64,000 bases of DNA from Oscillospiraceae bacterium. Lineage in GTDB: Bacteria > Bacillota > Clostridia > Oscillospirales > Ruminococcaceae. A program made the translations under genes and the position numbers. The notes beneath the pieces were generated by a model that saw only the letters and a list, made by a program, of their open reading frames with translations, was not told the origin of the DNA and did not search any database. Shown in pieces: positions 48,762 through 58,149 of this stretch. Each line of letters opens with the position of its first letter. The first letter of the stretch is position 1. Where the stretch lies: assembly GCA_017550285.1 (NCBI GenBank), contig JAFZPP010000050.1:1-64000 (forward strand), given 5' to 3'.

Positions 48762-49973
48762 ATGGGCGGTGTATTAGATTTCTTCACCAACACCCTCGGC
48801 GGTCTCTGGTCAGACAGCGGTCTTCATGCGCTGTTTGCCGATGGCGGCTGGAAGAATCTGATTATGATTCTGGTTTCATTCGTATTTATGTATCTTGCAA
48901 TCGCAAAGGGCTTCGAGCCGCTGCTGCTGCTGCCGATCTCCTTCGGTATGCTGCTGACGAATCTCCCGATGGCAGGGCTCTATCATCCGGACCTCTGGGT
49001 GCTCGTTGACGGGCATGTCAATTACGGAGAGGTGCTCAAGGAGGGCGGCTTGCTCGATATATTGTATTTAGGCGTTAAGCTGCAATTATATCCGCCGCTG
49101 ATCTTCCTCGGCATCGGATGTATGACCGACTTCTCCCCGCTGATTGCAAACCCCAAGAGTTTCCTGCTCGGTGCTGCCGCACAGGGCGGTATCTTCTTCA
49201 CCTTCGTCGTTGCAGGTCTGCTCGGCTTTACCGCTGCTGAGGCGGGCTCGATTGCAATTATCGGCGGTGCGGACGGTCCGACTGCAATCTATGTTTCCAC
49301 CAGACTTCTGACCGGCGGCGGCGCAATCACGACGGGTAATATCGCGCTGGCTGCATATACTTATATGGCACTCGTCCCGATCATTCAGCCGCCGATCATG
49401 AAGGCGCTGACCTCCAAGAAGGAGCGCTCGGTGAAAATGGAGCAGCTCCGCACCGTTTCCAAGACCGAGAAGATCATCTTCCCGATTGCGGTTACGATTA
49501 TCGTTTCGCTGCTGGTTCCGTCTGCTGCACCGCTCGTCGGCATGCTGATGTTCGGCAATCTGCTCAAGGAATCCGGCGTTGCCGCAAGACTCATTGATAC
49601 CGCACAGAATGCACTCATGAACATCATCACGATCTTCCTCGGTGTTTCCGTCGGTGCAACGACCAAGGCGGATCAGATCATCAATATCAAGTTCGGCGGC
49701 GTCATGCTGCTGGGCGTCATCGCATTCTCGCTCGGTACGACCTGCGGTCTGATCTTCGGCAAGATCATGTACAAGGTCACGGGCGGCAAGGTCAATCCGC
49801 TGATCGGTTCTGCCGGTGTTTCGGCTGTTCCGATGGCAGCGCGTATCTCCCAGAAGGTCGGTGCGGAAACCGATCCGACCAACTTCCTGCTGATGCACGC
49901 CATGGGACCGAATGTCGCGGGCGTTATCGGCTCTGCTGTTGCCGCAGGCGTTCTGCTCTCCGTCATCGGCTGA
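48762..49973 (+). CDS. oadB: Sodium-translocating decarboxylase beta subunit
   Basis: The 403 residues have about 9-11 TM segments and the OadB signatures GSIAIIGGADGPTAIYVS and MLMFGNLLKESGVAARL, with SAVPMAARISQKVGAETDPTNFLLMHAMGPNVAGVIGSA at the C-terminus. This subunit couples decarboxylation of a carboxybiotin to Na+ export (oxaloacetate, methylmalonyl- or glutaconyl-CoA type). The biotin carrier and the carboxyltransferase alpha subunit are not in the window. GGAGG is upstream. Confidence 0.95.
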   Translation: MGGVLDFFTNTLGGLWSDSGLHALFADGGWKNLIMILVSFVFMYLAIAKGFEPLLLLPISFGMLLTNLPMAGLYHPDLWVLVDGHVNYGEVLKEGGLLDILYLGVKLQLYPPLIFLGIGCMTDFSPLIANPKSFLLGAAAQGGIFFTFVVAGLLGFTAAEAGSIAIIGGADGPTAIYVSTRLLTGGGAITTGNIALAAYTYMALVPIIQPPIMKALTSKKERSVKMEQLRTVSKTEKIIFPIAVTIIVSLLVPSAAPLVGMLMFGNLLKESGVAARLIDTAQNALMNIITIFLGVSVGATTKADQIINIKFGGVMLLGVIAFSLGTTCGLIFGKIMYKVTGGKVNPLIGSAGVSAVPMAARISQKVGAETDPTNFLLMHAMGPNVAGVIGSAVAAGVLLSVIG

Positions 49974-50023
49974 GCAGGCGCTGACCGCTGATTCCGGCGG
50001 CAATCAAATTATAGGAACAAAAA

Positions 50024-50087
50024 AGGCGGCTGAGTGTCTCCGATTCCGGTTATTCGGAGCGCGGAGGATGCTCTGCCGTCTGTTTTT
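50024..50087 (+). terminator. Terminator after oadB
   Basis: The outer arms aggcggctgag/ctctgccgtct enclose an inner tctccga/tcggag hairpin, followed by T5. Confidence 0.65.
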
Positions 50088-50141
50088 CACACTTTTACCG
50101 TAAAATATCAGAGATCATCCATTAAAAAACGGAGGTGCACC

Positions 50142-52757
50142 ATGAAAGAGTATCCCATTGTTGACACCGTAGATTCGCTGAAGGCGCTGCTTGCAAGCGT
50201 CCGCAAGGCGCAGGAGGAATTTGCACAGTTCCCGCAGGAAAAGGTCGATGCGATCTTCCGTGCGGCTGCGATTGCCGCCAATCAGGCGCGGATTCCGCTT
50301 GCAAAAATGGCAGTCGAGGAAACCGGCATGGGTGTTGTCGAGGACAAGGTTATCAAAAACCACTTTGCTTCCGAGTATATCTACAATGCCTATAAGGATA
50401 CCAAGACCTGCGGCGTAATCGAGCGCAATGAATCCATGGGAACGATGCGCATTGCAGAGCCGATCGGCGTCATTGCGGCTGTCATCCCGACAACAAACCC
50501 GACCTCGACCGCAATCTTCAAAACGCTGATTACCCTGAAAACCCGAAACGGCATCATTATCTCCCCGCATCCGCGTGCAAAGGAATCGACGATTGCCGCT
50601 GCAAAGATCGTTGCGGAGGCAGCCTACAAGGCAGGTGCACCGGAGGGCATCATCGGCTGGATTGACAAGCCCTCGCTCGATATGACGAATACGGTCATGA
50701 AGTATGCGGATATCATCCTTGCAACGGGCGGTCCCGGCATGGTGCATGCAGCATATTCGAGCGGCAAGCCGGCACTCGGCGTCGGTGCAGGCAATACACC
50801 TGCGATCATCGACGATACCGCGGATATCACGCTCGCTGTCAACTCGATCATTCACTCCAAAACCTTCGATAACGGCATGATCTGCGCTTCGGAGCAGTCC
50901 ACAATCGTGCTCGACAAAATCTATGAGAAGGTCAAAAAGGAATTCATCGCGCGCGGCTGCTACTTCCTCAAGGGCAAGGAACTCGACAAGGTCCGCCAGA
51001 CCATTATCATCAACGGCTCGCTGAATGCAAAGATTGTCGGTCAGAAGGCGCATACCATCGCGGCGCTTGCCGGTGTCGATGTGCCGGAGACAACGAAAAT
51101 TCTGATCGGCGAGGTCGAGAATGTCGATATCACCGAGGAATTTGCACACGAAAAGCTCTCGCCCGTCCTTGCGATGTATCGCGCAAAGAATTTTGAAGAA
51201 GCGATGCAGAAGGCGGAGCGCCTCATTGCAGACGGCGGCTACGGTCATACTTCGTCCGTCTATCTGAATGCCGTCACGGAGCGTGCAAAGATCGACGCCA
51301 TGGCGGAGCGCATGAAGACCTGCCGTATTCTCGTCAATACACCGTCCTCGCACGGCGGCATCGGCGATCTCTATAACTTCAATCTCGTGCCGTCGCTGAC
51401 GCTCGGCTGCGGCTCGTGGGGCGGCAACTCGGTCAGTGAGAATGTCGGCGTCAAGCATCTGCTCAATATCAAGACTGTTGCGGAGAGGAGAGAGAATATG
51501 CTGTGGTTCCGTGCGCCGGAAAAGGTCTATATCAAGCAGGGCTGCCTGCCTGTCGCGCTCGATGAGCTGGGCAATGTGCTCGGCAAGAAGCGTGCGTTCA
51601 TCGTCACGGACAGCTTCCTCTTCAAGAACGGCTATACCAAGTGCATCACCGATAAGCTCGATCAGCTCGGCATCGTCCACAGCACCTTCTTCGAGGTTGA
51701 GCCGGACCCGACGCTCTCCTCTGCAAAGAAGGGCGCCGCGGCAATGACCGCCTTCCAGCCGGATGTCATTATCGCACTCGGCGGCGGCTCGGCAATGGAT
51801 GCCGGCAAGATCATGTGGGTGCTCTATGAGCATCCGGATGCGGACTTTGCCGATATGGCAATGCGTTTCTGCGATATCCGCAAGCGTATCTATACCTTCC
51901 CGAAAATGGGCGAAAAGGCATATTTCATCGCGGTTCCGACCTCTGCCGGTACGGGCTCCGAGGTGACGCCGTTTGCGGTCATCACCGACGACAGCTGCGG
52001 CATCAAGTATCCGCTCGCAGACTATGAGCTGATGCCGAAAATGGCGATTGTCGATCCCGATCTGATGAAAACCGCGCCGAAGGGTCTGACCTCGGCATCC
52101 GGCATTGATGTAGCCACACATGCACTGGAGGCATATGCTTCGATGCTCGCAACCGATTATACGGACGGTCTTGCGATCCGTTCGCTGAAGCTGGTATTTG
52201 AGAATCTGCCGCGCACCTACAAGAACGGCGCTGAGGATATCGAGGCATGGGGCAATATGGCGAATGCCGCAACCATGGCAGGCATGGCGTTTGCAAATGC
52301 ATTCCTCGGCGTCTGCCACTCCATGGCGCATAAGCTCGGCGCATTCCACCACATCCCGCACGGCGTTGCCAATGCGCTGATGCTTGAGCAGGTGATTCGC
52401 TTCAATGCAGCGGAGGTTCCGCCGAAAATGGGTACCTTCCCGCAGTACGCCTATCCGCATACGCTTGCCCGCTATGCAGAGGTTGCTTCCGCACTCGGCT
52501 TCAAGGGCAAGACCGATCAGGATAAGCTCGAAGCACTGATCAAAGCGCTCAATGAGCTGAAACATACAATCGGCATTCCGGACAGCATCAAGGAATGGGG
52601 CATCGACGAGCAGAAGTTCCTCGATCAGCTCGACAAGATGAGCGAGCAGGCATTCGACGATCAATGCACCGGTGCAAATCCGCGCTATCCGCTCATCAGT
52701 GAGATCAAGCAGATGTATCTGAACGCATATTACGGCAAGAACAGCGAAACAGTCTGA
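50142..52757 (+). CDS. adhE: Bifunctional acetaldehyde-CoA/alcohol dehydrogenase
   Basis: The 871 residues reduce acetyl-CoA to ethanol in two NADH-dependent steps. Residues 1-440 are the acetaldehyde dehydrogenase, with the catalytic Cys in GMICASEQS and the TNPTSTAIFKTL loop. Residues 455-870 are an iron-type alcohol dehydrogenase (ALGGGSAMDAGKIMW, STSAGTGSEVTPFAV-type loop, VCHSMAHKLGAFHHIPHGVANAL metal ligands). The start is ATG 50142 with GGAGGTG upstream; upstream in-frame ATGs have no ribosome site. Its length is normal. It is the key ethanol enzyme of this fermenter. Confidence 0.97.
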   Translation: MKEYPIVDTVDSLKALLASVRKAQEEFAQFPQEKVDAIFRAAAIAANQARIPLAKMAVEETGMGVVEDKVIKNHFASEYIYNAYKDTKTCGVIERNESMGTMRIAEPIGVIAAVIPTTNPTSTAIFKTLITLKTRNGIIISPHPRAKESTIAAAKIVAEAAYKAGAPEGIIGWIDKPSLDMTNTVMKYADIILATGGPGMVHAAYSSGKPALGVGAGNTPAIIDDTADITLAVNSIIHSKTFDNGMICASEQSTIVLDKIYEKVKKEFIARGCYFLKGKELDKVRQTIIINGSLNAKIVGQKAHTIAALAGVDVPETTKILIGEVENVDITEEFAHEKLSPVLAMYRAKNFEEAMQKAERLIADGGYGHTSSVYLNAVTERAKIDAMAERMKTCRILVNTPSSHGGIGDLYNFNLVPSLTLGCGSWGGNSVSENVGVKHLLNIKTVAERRENMLWFRAPEKVYIKQGCLPVALDELGNVLGKKRAFIVTDSFLFKNGYTKCITDKLDQLGIVHSTFFEVEPDPTLSSAKKGAAAMTAFQPDVIIALGGGSAMDAGKIMWVLYEHPDADFADMAMRFCDIRKRIYTFPKMGEKAYFIAVPTSAGTGSEVTPFAVITDDSCGIKYPLADYELMPKMAIVDPDLMKTAPKGLTSASGIDVATHALEAYASMLATDYTDGLAIRSLKLVFENLPRTYKNGAEDIEAWGNMANAATMAGMAFANAFLGVCHSMAHKLGAFHHIPHGVANALMLEQVIRFNAAEVPPKMGTFPQYAYPHTLARYAEVASALGFKGKTDQDKLEALIKALNELKHTIGIPDSIKEWGIDEQKFLDQLDKMSEQAFDDQCTGANPRYPLISEIKQMYLNAYYGKNSETV

Positions 52758-52776
52758 AAAGGGGAGGGTGTTTGAT

Positions 52777-53535
52777 ATGCTTTACAAGGAAGATCAGGTC
52801 ATTGCGACCAGACCGAAGAAGATCGTTTACCGCGACGGTGACACGGTTGTCAAGCTGTTCAGCGCGGATTATTCCAAGGCATCCGTACTGAATGAGGCGC
52901 TGAATCAGGCGCGCGTTGAGGAGACCGATCTGCATATTCCGAAGATCATCGAAGTATTCAAGAACGGTGAGCAGTGGGCAATCCGCTCCGATTATATCGA
53001 GGGCAAAACGCTCCAGCAGCTCATGGACGAAAATCCGGAGAAGAAGGACGAATATCTCAAGCAGTTTGTCGAGCTGCAAATGCTGATTCATACCAAGCGC
53101 GCACCGCTCCTGACAAAGCTCAAGGATAAGATGCACCGCAAGATCAGCGACAGCAAATTTGAGGCAACCGTCCGCTTCGAGCTGCATACCCGTCTGGAGG
53201 GCATGCCGAAGCACAAGAAGGTCTGCCACGGCGATTTCAACCCCTCGAATGTGATCATCACGCCGGACGGCACGCCCTATATCATTGACTGGGCACATGC
53301 CACGCAGGGCAATGCATCTGCGGATGTGGCGCGCACATATCTCTATATGATGCTGAACGGGCAGGAGGATCTTGCAAAGGAATATCTCCGGCTGTTCTGC
53401 AAGATGAGCGACACGGCGCTGCAATATGTGCAGAACTGGATGCCGATTGTTGCGGCATCGCAGTCGGTCAAGGAAAACAGCGAGGATGATTTCGAGCTGC
53501 TCTCACGCTGGGTAAACGTCGTGGATTATGTCTGA
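52777..53535 (+). CDS. APH/choline-kinase-like phosphotransferase
   Basis: The 252 residues show a kinase fold: VYRDGDTVVKLF (Lys), CHGDFNPSNVIIT (Brenner motif HxDxxxxN) and YIIDWAHAT (DxD-type metal site). The start is ATG 52777, nine nt after GGGGAGG; a GTG three codons earlier overlaps the ribosome site. It follows adhE by 19 nt. The substrate is unknown; a metabolite kinase is as likely as an aminoglycoside kinase. Confidence 0.8.
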   Translation: MLYKEDQVIATRPKKIVYRDGDTVVKLFSADYSKASVLNEALNQARVEETDLHIPKIIEVFKNGEQWAIRSDYIEGKTLQQLMDENPEKKDEYLKQFVELQMLIHTKRAPLLTKLKDKMHRKISDSKFEATVRFELHTRLEGMPKHKKVCHGDFNPSNVIITPDGTPYIIDWAHATQGNASADVARTYLYMMLNGQEDLAKEYLRLFCKMSDTALQYVQNWMPIVAASQSVKENSEDDFELLSRWVNVVDYV

Positions 53536-53566
53536 GCGGGGAGCCCCCGCCGGCGTTTTTCTAAAG
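53536..53566 (+). repeat. Single 31-nt repeat unit, copy E
   Basis: It starts on the base after the kinase stop, begins gcggggagcccccgcc and ends ctaaag, followed by ttctg, like unit 2 of copies A and B. Confidence 0.75.
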
Positions 53567-53580
53567 TTCTGTTGAGAAAG

Positions 53581-53617
53581 AAAAGGAGCGCAGAGGTTCT
53601 TGGCGCTCCTTTTTTTG
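53581..53617 (+). terminator. Terminator after the adhE-kinase pair
   Basis: A perfect 11-bp stem (aaaaggagcgc with gcgctcctttt, 11-nt loop) and a T-run. Confidence 0.85.
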
Positions 53618-53651
53618 CGGTGTGTGATGCAGATAACGGCGCTGCCCGCCC

Positions 53652-53681
53652 TTGACATAAACGGGAAAATTGTGATATAAT
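53652..53681 (+). promoter_or_regulatory. Promoter of the HSP90-like gene
   Basis: TTGACA, 18 nt, TATAAT, 51 nt before the ATG. No CIRCE or HrcA-type repeat is seen. Confidence 0.7.
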
Positions 53682-53732
53682 GCGCATATCAGGATATGAA
53701 AAAGAAACAGAACGTAAAGGAGGCACCGAGCC

Positions 53733-55523
53733 ATGCCGCAGGAAAGCTATGTATTTCAGGTCAATCTCGGCGGAATGATCGACATTCTCTCGAATCATCT
53801 TTACAGCTCGCCGGATGTCTTCGTGCGTGAGCTGCTCCAGAATGCCGTCGATGCAATCGCCGCAAAGCGAAAAACCGGAATTCCGTCTGCGAAAAAGGAT
53901 GAGATCAGCCTGATTCTGTCGGAAGAAAACGGCAGACCTCTGCTCTGCTTTACCGATACCGGAACCGGACTCACCGAGGCGGAGATTCACCGCTTTCTCG
54001 CCGTGATCGGGCAATCCTCCAAGCATGACCTGCAAAAGGGCGCCGTGCAGGAGGATTATATCGGCAGATTCGGCATCGGACTGCTCTCCTGCTTCCTTGT
54101 CTCCGATGTAATCCGCGTGCAGACACGCTCTTATCAGACGCCGGAACAGTCGCTCGAATGGTGCGGCAATCCCGACGGTACCTATACGATTACGCCCTGC
54201 GAGCCGCTGCCGGAGATCGGCACGCGCATTCTGCTCTCGCCGAAGCCGGACGCCGAAGCCTATTTCACGCCCGAAAAGCTGACATCTCTCGTGCAGTATT
54301 ACGGGCTGCCGCTGCCCGAGCCGATCTATCTTATACAGGACGGTCAGCGTACGCTGCTCAATCCGCCCTTCCCGAGCGGCGAAACGCAGTATGCGCAGAT
54401 CATGGCACTCGGCGAATCGCTTTTCTCCGCGAATTTCCTCGGGTATATCCCGCTTGATTCCCCGACCGGACTGTTCTCCGGCGTGGCATATATCCTCTCG
54501 AATGAAACCGCACCGACTGCAAAGCATTCGCACCGTATCTATCTGAAAAATATGCTGCTGACCGAGGACGGCGGCAGACTGCTCCCGAAATGGGCATTTT
54601 TCCTGCGCTGCTTTATCAATACCAACGGCTTACAGCCGACGGCATCGCGCGAGGATTTCTATGAAAACGGCGCGCTGTTCCGCGCAAGAGAGGAGCTTTC
54701 GCACTGCATCACAGAATATCTCCGGTCGCTTGCCGGAAAGCAGGACCCAATGCTCCAGCGGATTGTCCGGATTCACCGGCTGGCGGTGCAGTCTGTGGCA
54801 ATCGAGGATGATGCGCTCTACCGTGCATTCTTCCCCTATCTGACCTTTGAAACCTCGTTCGGCATGCTGACGGGCAGCGACCTGCTGCATGCCGATACGC
54901 CTGTATACTATACGCCGTTTATCGACGAATACCGGCAGGTCGCGGCGATCTCCGCAGCACGGAATACGCTGCTTGTCAACGCAGGCTATACCTATGTTGC
55001 GCAGCTGCTCGAACGGATGCCGCTGTTCCGTCCGGATATTGCGGTCATGCAGATGAAGCCGGAGCGGCTCGATGCACTGCTCGAAAAGCCCGAATACGGC
55101 GATACCGCGGCTGCACTGCGTCTGATCGCCGAATGCAATCAGGTTCTCTCGGATTACGATTGCAGCGCATCGCTCAAGCGCTTTGCACCGGCAGAGCTGC
55201 CCGTGCTGTATACGGTCAATGAGGAAGCGCTGCTGCTGCGCGATATCCGGCACTCCATGGAGCAGACCGCCGATCTCTTCCGCGGCATGCTGGATGCCTT
55301 TGCAGAGGAATATCACGAGGAGGCAGCCGCAAAGCTCTATCTCAATACCGATAATCCGCTTGTCCGCCGTCTCATGGATGTCTCTGACGGCGAAAAGCTG
55401 CGCTGCTGCTTAGAAATTCTCTATGTTCAGGCGCTGCTGACCGGCGGCTATCCGATGCGCAATCACGAAATGCAGCTGCTCAATACCGATCTGCTGCGGC
55501 TGCTGGACTGGAGCATCGGCTGA
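53733..55523 (+). CDS. Divergent HSP90-family protein (HtpG-like)
   Basis: The 596 residues hold a GHKL ATPase N-terminal domain with ELLQNAVDAI (Glu33, Asn37, Asp40), TDTGTGL (Asp75, Gly77, Gly79) and GRFGIGLLSCFL (111-121), then a middle domain with PTASREDFYEN as in the catalytic loop. The C-terminal region is short and diverged: HtpG of E. coli is 624 residues and has a clearer dimerisation helix. This is one of the atypical HSP90s. AAAGGAGG is upstream. Confidence 0.9.
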   Translation: MPQESYVFQVNLGGMIDILSNHLYSSPDVFVRELLQNAVDAIAAKRKTGIPSAKKDEISLILSEENGRPLLCFTDTGTGLTEAEIHRFLAVIGQSSKHDLQKGAVQEDYIGRFGIGLLSCFLVSDVIRVQTRSYQTPEQSLEWCGNPDGTYTITPCEPLPEIGTRILLSPKPDAEAYFTPEKLTSLVQYYGLPLPEPIYLIQDGQRTLLNPPFPSGETQYAQIMALGESLFSANFLGYIPLDSPTGLFSGVAYILSNETAPTAKHSHRIYLKNMLLTEDGGRLLPKWAFFLRCFINTNGLQPTASREDFYENGALFRAREELSHCITEYLRSLAGKQDPMLQRIVRIHRLAVQSVAIEDDALYRAFFPYLTFETSFGMLTGSDLLHADTPVYYTPFIDEYRQVAAISAARNTLLVNAGYTYVAQLLERMPLFRPDIAVMQMKPERLDALLEKPEYGDTAAALRLIAECNQVLSDYDCSASLKRFAPAELPVLYTVNEEALLLRDIRHSMEQTADLFRGMLDAFAEEYHEEAAAKLYLNTDNPLVRRLMDVSDGEKLRCCLEILYVQALLTGGYPMRNHEMQLLNTDLLRLLDWSIG

Positions 55524-55536
55524 TGAAAGGCGGAGC

Positions 55537-56247
55537 ATGAAACAACAAACCGATTATCTGGAATGCGAAAAGCCGTGGGTCTACTGGCTGCTGATTATGG
55601 CGGCGGGCTGGTTCGGCGGCTATACCTTCATTCAGCGCGGCGGCGTCTTCTGCAACGCGCAGACCGCAAATATCGTCCTCTTCGGCATCGCGCTCGGACA
55701 GCGGAACTGGCAGCATGCAGCCTTTCTGCTGATTCCGATTACGGCATATTTTGCGGGCGCATTTGTCTCGGAGCTGCTCGGAAAAACAGTCAAGCGCTTC
55801 CGGTTTCTCCGCTGGGATACCATTCTCATCGGGATTGAAATTCTGGTTGTTCTGGTGCTCGGGCTGCTTCCGGCAAGCTGTCCCGATCAAATCTGTCAGA
55901 TCGCGCTGAATATCATCTGCTCAATGCAGTTCAATACATTCCGGCAGGTCGAGGGCATTCCGGCAGCGACGACCTTCGTCACGAATCATATCCGCGAGGT
56001 CGGCTCAAATCTTGCAAAATATCTGCGGCATCGGGATGAGAAATCCGGCAGAAAAGTGCGCGTGCACGGGCTCCTGATTCTGTTCTTTGCACTCGGCGCA
56101 GTGCTTTCGGCGATCTGCTGCGGGTTCCTGCATTACCGTGCAATCTGGGGCAGCGGCGTAATTCTGCTGATTCTCTTCATCCGTCTGGCATATGCCGACC
56201 GTTCCTATGAGCGTACACAGCTCGATCAGGTCCCGCACGGACACTGA
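55537..56247 (+). CDS. YoaK/DUF1275-family membrane protein
   Basis: The 236 residues have about six TM helices and the DUF1275 hallmarks GGYTFIQRGGVFCNAQTANIVLFGIALGQ and MQFNTFRQVEGIPAATTFVTNHIREVGSNLAKYL. Function is unknown in the family. It follows the HSP90 gene by 13 nt, with AAAGGCGGAG upstream. Confidence 0.88.
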   Translation: MKQQTDYLECEKPWVYWLLIMAAGWFGGYTFIQRGGVFCNAQTANIVLFGIALGQRNWQHAAFLLIPITAYFAGAFVSELLGKTVKRFRFLRWDTILIGIEILVVLVLGLLPASCPDQICQIALNIICSMQFNTFRQVEGIPAATTFVTNHIREVGSNLAKYLRHRDEKSGRKVRVHGLLILFFALGAVLSAICCGFLHYRAIWGSGVILLILFIRLAYADRSYERTQLDQVPHGH

Positions 56248-56273
56248 TTTCAGTTTTCTCTGTACAAAGCATA

Positions 56274-56315
56274 AGCCGTACCAATGCAGCTTTTCGCGCA
56301 TTGATACGGCTTTTT
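56274..56315 (+). terminator. Terminator after the YoaK-like gene
   Basis: A 13-bp stem with one mismatch (agccgtaccaatg with cattgatacggct, 12-nt loop), then T5. Confidence 0.8.
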
Positions 56316-56331
56316 CTGTATCGTCGAATTC

Positions 56332-56928
56332 TTAACGGATGTACTCGCTGTAATACGCGCACGGGGACGGTGCTGCCGTTCCGAATCCGCCGGAACGGTT
56401 TTTTTCCGCCTTCAGGTCGCGCGTGAGATAGAGGAACCAGATATACAGTGCCGCCGCGGTCAGAATCGCAAGCGGATTCCAGCGAATGCGCTCTGCCAGA
56501 TCAAAGAACAGCGCCAGTGTCCCGATACAGCGAACAGCGATCCGACCGGCTGCAAAACGGCGCGTCGCACGGAGAATCCATGCCGCAGCCGCAGCGGGCA
56601 GAAGCATAAGGAACCCGAACCGGATCACATACTCGTTCAGCGGATAATAGAAAAAGTGTGCTGCTGCGCAGTATCCGCAAAGAACCGGAATCAGCAGGCT
56701 CAGCACCAGCAGCGACGCATGCAGTCCGCAGCGCGAATAATATGCACGCGCCGTGCAGACCGTAATCCAGAAGAATAACCCGTAGCTGACAAGCCCGAGC
56801 GCCGCGACCGGATTGCCGCCGTACCAGCCGCCCGCTTCAAATGCGCTGATCTGCACAATCACGCCGAGCATGCCTCCGATCATTGCCGTCAGAAGAAAAC
56901 CTGCGATGAGTCTGTATTGTTGTTTCAT
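56332..56928 (-). CDS. Membrane protein of unknown function, about six TM segments
   Basis: The 198 residues are nearly all hydrophobic helices (about 6-28, 38-62, 68-90, 96-120, 126-150, 155-178). The ATG at 56928 is set by AAGGAGG. I do not recognise a family. It is on the minus strand, separate from the neighbouring AI-2E gene. Confidence 0.65.
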   Translation of the reverse strand: MKQQYRLIAGFLLTAMIGGMLGVIVQISAFEAGGWYGGNPVAALGLVSYGLFFWITVCTARAYYSRCGLHASLLVLSLLIPVLCGYCAAAHFFYYPLNEYVIRFGFLMLLPAAAAAWILRATRRFAAGRIAVRCIGTLALFFDLAERIRWNPLAILTAAALYIWFLYLTRDLKAEKNRSGGFGTAAPSPCAYYSEYIR

Positions 56929-57010
56929 GGTTTGCCGACCTCCTTTTTTCTGCATTATAGCACAGAAAACAGGCACATGCAATAACCTTTCTGGAATCCT
57001 CAGCGTTTCT

Positions 57011-58129
57011 TCATGATTCCTTCATCTCAGGTTTATTTTCTTTGGAATCTTCCGGAAAACATACCGCGCAGAGCACCGCCGCAAGCGGTACGCCGAGCAG
57101 CATTCCGCTGATGCCGAAGAGCCCGCCGCCCGTGACAATCGCCGCAAGCACCCATGCCGAGGGCAGCCCGACCGACAGCCCTACAATCCGCGGATAGATC
57201 AGGTTGCTCTCGATCTGCTGCAAGACGATGATATAGAGAATGAACCACGGCACCGCGCGCGGCTGCACAAGCAGCATCAGCAGCGCACAGGGAATCGTTC
57301 CGAAGACCGGTCCGAGATACGGAATCATATTCGTAATACCGATGACCGCACTGATCAGCACCGGATACGGAAAGTGAAAGAGCTTCATCCCGAGAAAGCA
57401 GAGTCCGCCGAGAATCAGCGCCTCTTTGCACTGTGAGCTCAGGAAGCAGGCGAAGGTATTGCAGATCATCCGGATATGCCGCAGCACCGTATGCATCTTT
57501 GCGGTGCGGTTGCCGCAGAGTTTTTTGAGCTGTCTGCCGAGCCGCGGCTTGTCCGCCAGCAGATAGAGCGCAAATACCGCGCCGATACCGATATCAAACA
57601 GCACATCGACCAGCGAGGCGGTGTAATCATAGGTTTTCCGCAGCAGATTCGGGAGCTGCTCCTGCAATCTGGAAAGCTGCTGCCCGAGCTGTGCTGCGGG
57701 AATCAGCCGCGCGACCGGCAGTGCTGCATATCTGCCGAACCACTGCCGGAGATTGTCGCTGTAGCTGCCGAGATGATCGGAGAGCAGCGAGACCGAGCGC
57801 AGAATCTGCGGCACGAGAACACAGATAATACTGATCACGACCGAAACCGGCGGCAGCATCGCTCCGAGCAGCGAAACCGGCTGTATCCAGCCTGTCCGGA
57901 TGCGGCGCTTTCCGGCAAACCGCGTAAAATCCAGCCGCAGGCGCTCATACGAGGGCTCGAGCATCGTTGCAAACAGGATGCCGAGCAGCAGCGGACGAAG
58001 CACATGCAGAAGCCGCAGTGCAGCAGCCCAGACCTGCCCGATATGCAGCAGAAGCGCCGCAAATGTCAGCAGGACGGCGCCTGCCGCAACCATCAGCCGG
58101 AAAAGCGGCTCCTGACAGAGCTTCTGCAA
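57011..58129 (-). CDS. AI-2E-family transporter (PerM/UPF0118)
   Basis: The roughly 372 residues have about eight TM helices, with the family's conserved C-terminal region (YPVLISAVIGITNMIPYLGPVFGTIPCALLML, NLIYPRIVGLSVGLPSAWVLAAIVTGGGLFGISGMLLGVPLAAVL). Members include AI-2 exporters and Na+/H+ antiporters; the role here is open. A TTG start at 58129 is chosen because GGGAGGGG sits six nt upstream; the ATG at 58198 has no ribosome site and would overlap the previous gene by 48 nt. Confidence 0.85.
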   Translation of the reverse strand: MQKLCQEPLFRLMVAAGAVLLTFAALLLHIGQVWAAALRLLHVLRPLLLGILFATMLEPSYERLRLDFTRFAGKRRIRTGWIQPVSLLGAMLPPVSVVISIICVLVPQILRSVSLLSDHLGSYSDNLRQWFGRYAALPVARLIPAAQLGQQLSRLQEQLPNLLRKTYDYTASLVDVLFDIGIGAVFALYLLADKPRLGRQLKKLCGNRTAKMHTVLRHIRMICNTFACFLSSQCKEALILGGLCFLGMKLFHFPYPVLISAVIGITNMIPYLGPVFGTIPCALLMLLVQPRAVPWFILYIIVLQQIESNLIYPRIVGLSVGLPSAWVLAAIVTGGGLFGISGMLLGVPLAAVLCAVCFPEDSKENKPEMKES

Positions 58130-58149
58130 TTTGCTCCCCTCCCTCGGAA

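Noticed and set aside
50115-52664. Long minus-strand open frame (849 codons) opposite adhE
   Set aside because: It is the mirror of a highly biased, GC-rich coding frame, has a Cys/Arg-rich composition with no domain, and has no ribosome site. adhE has every known motif.
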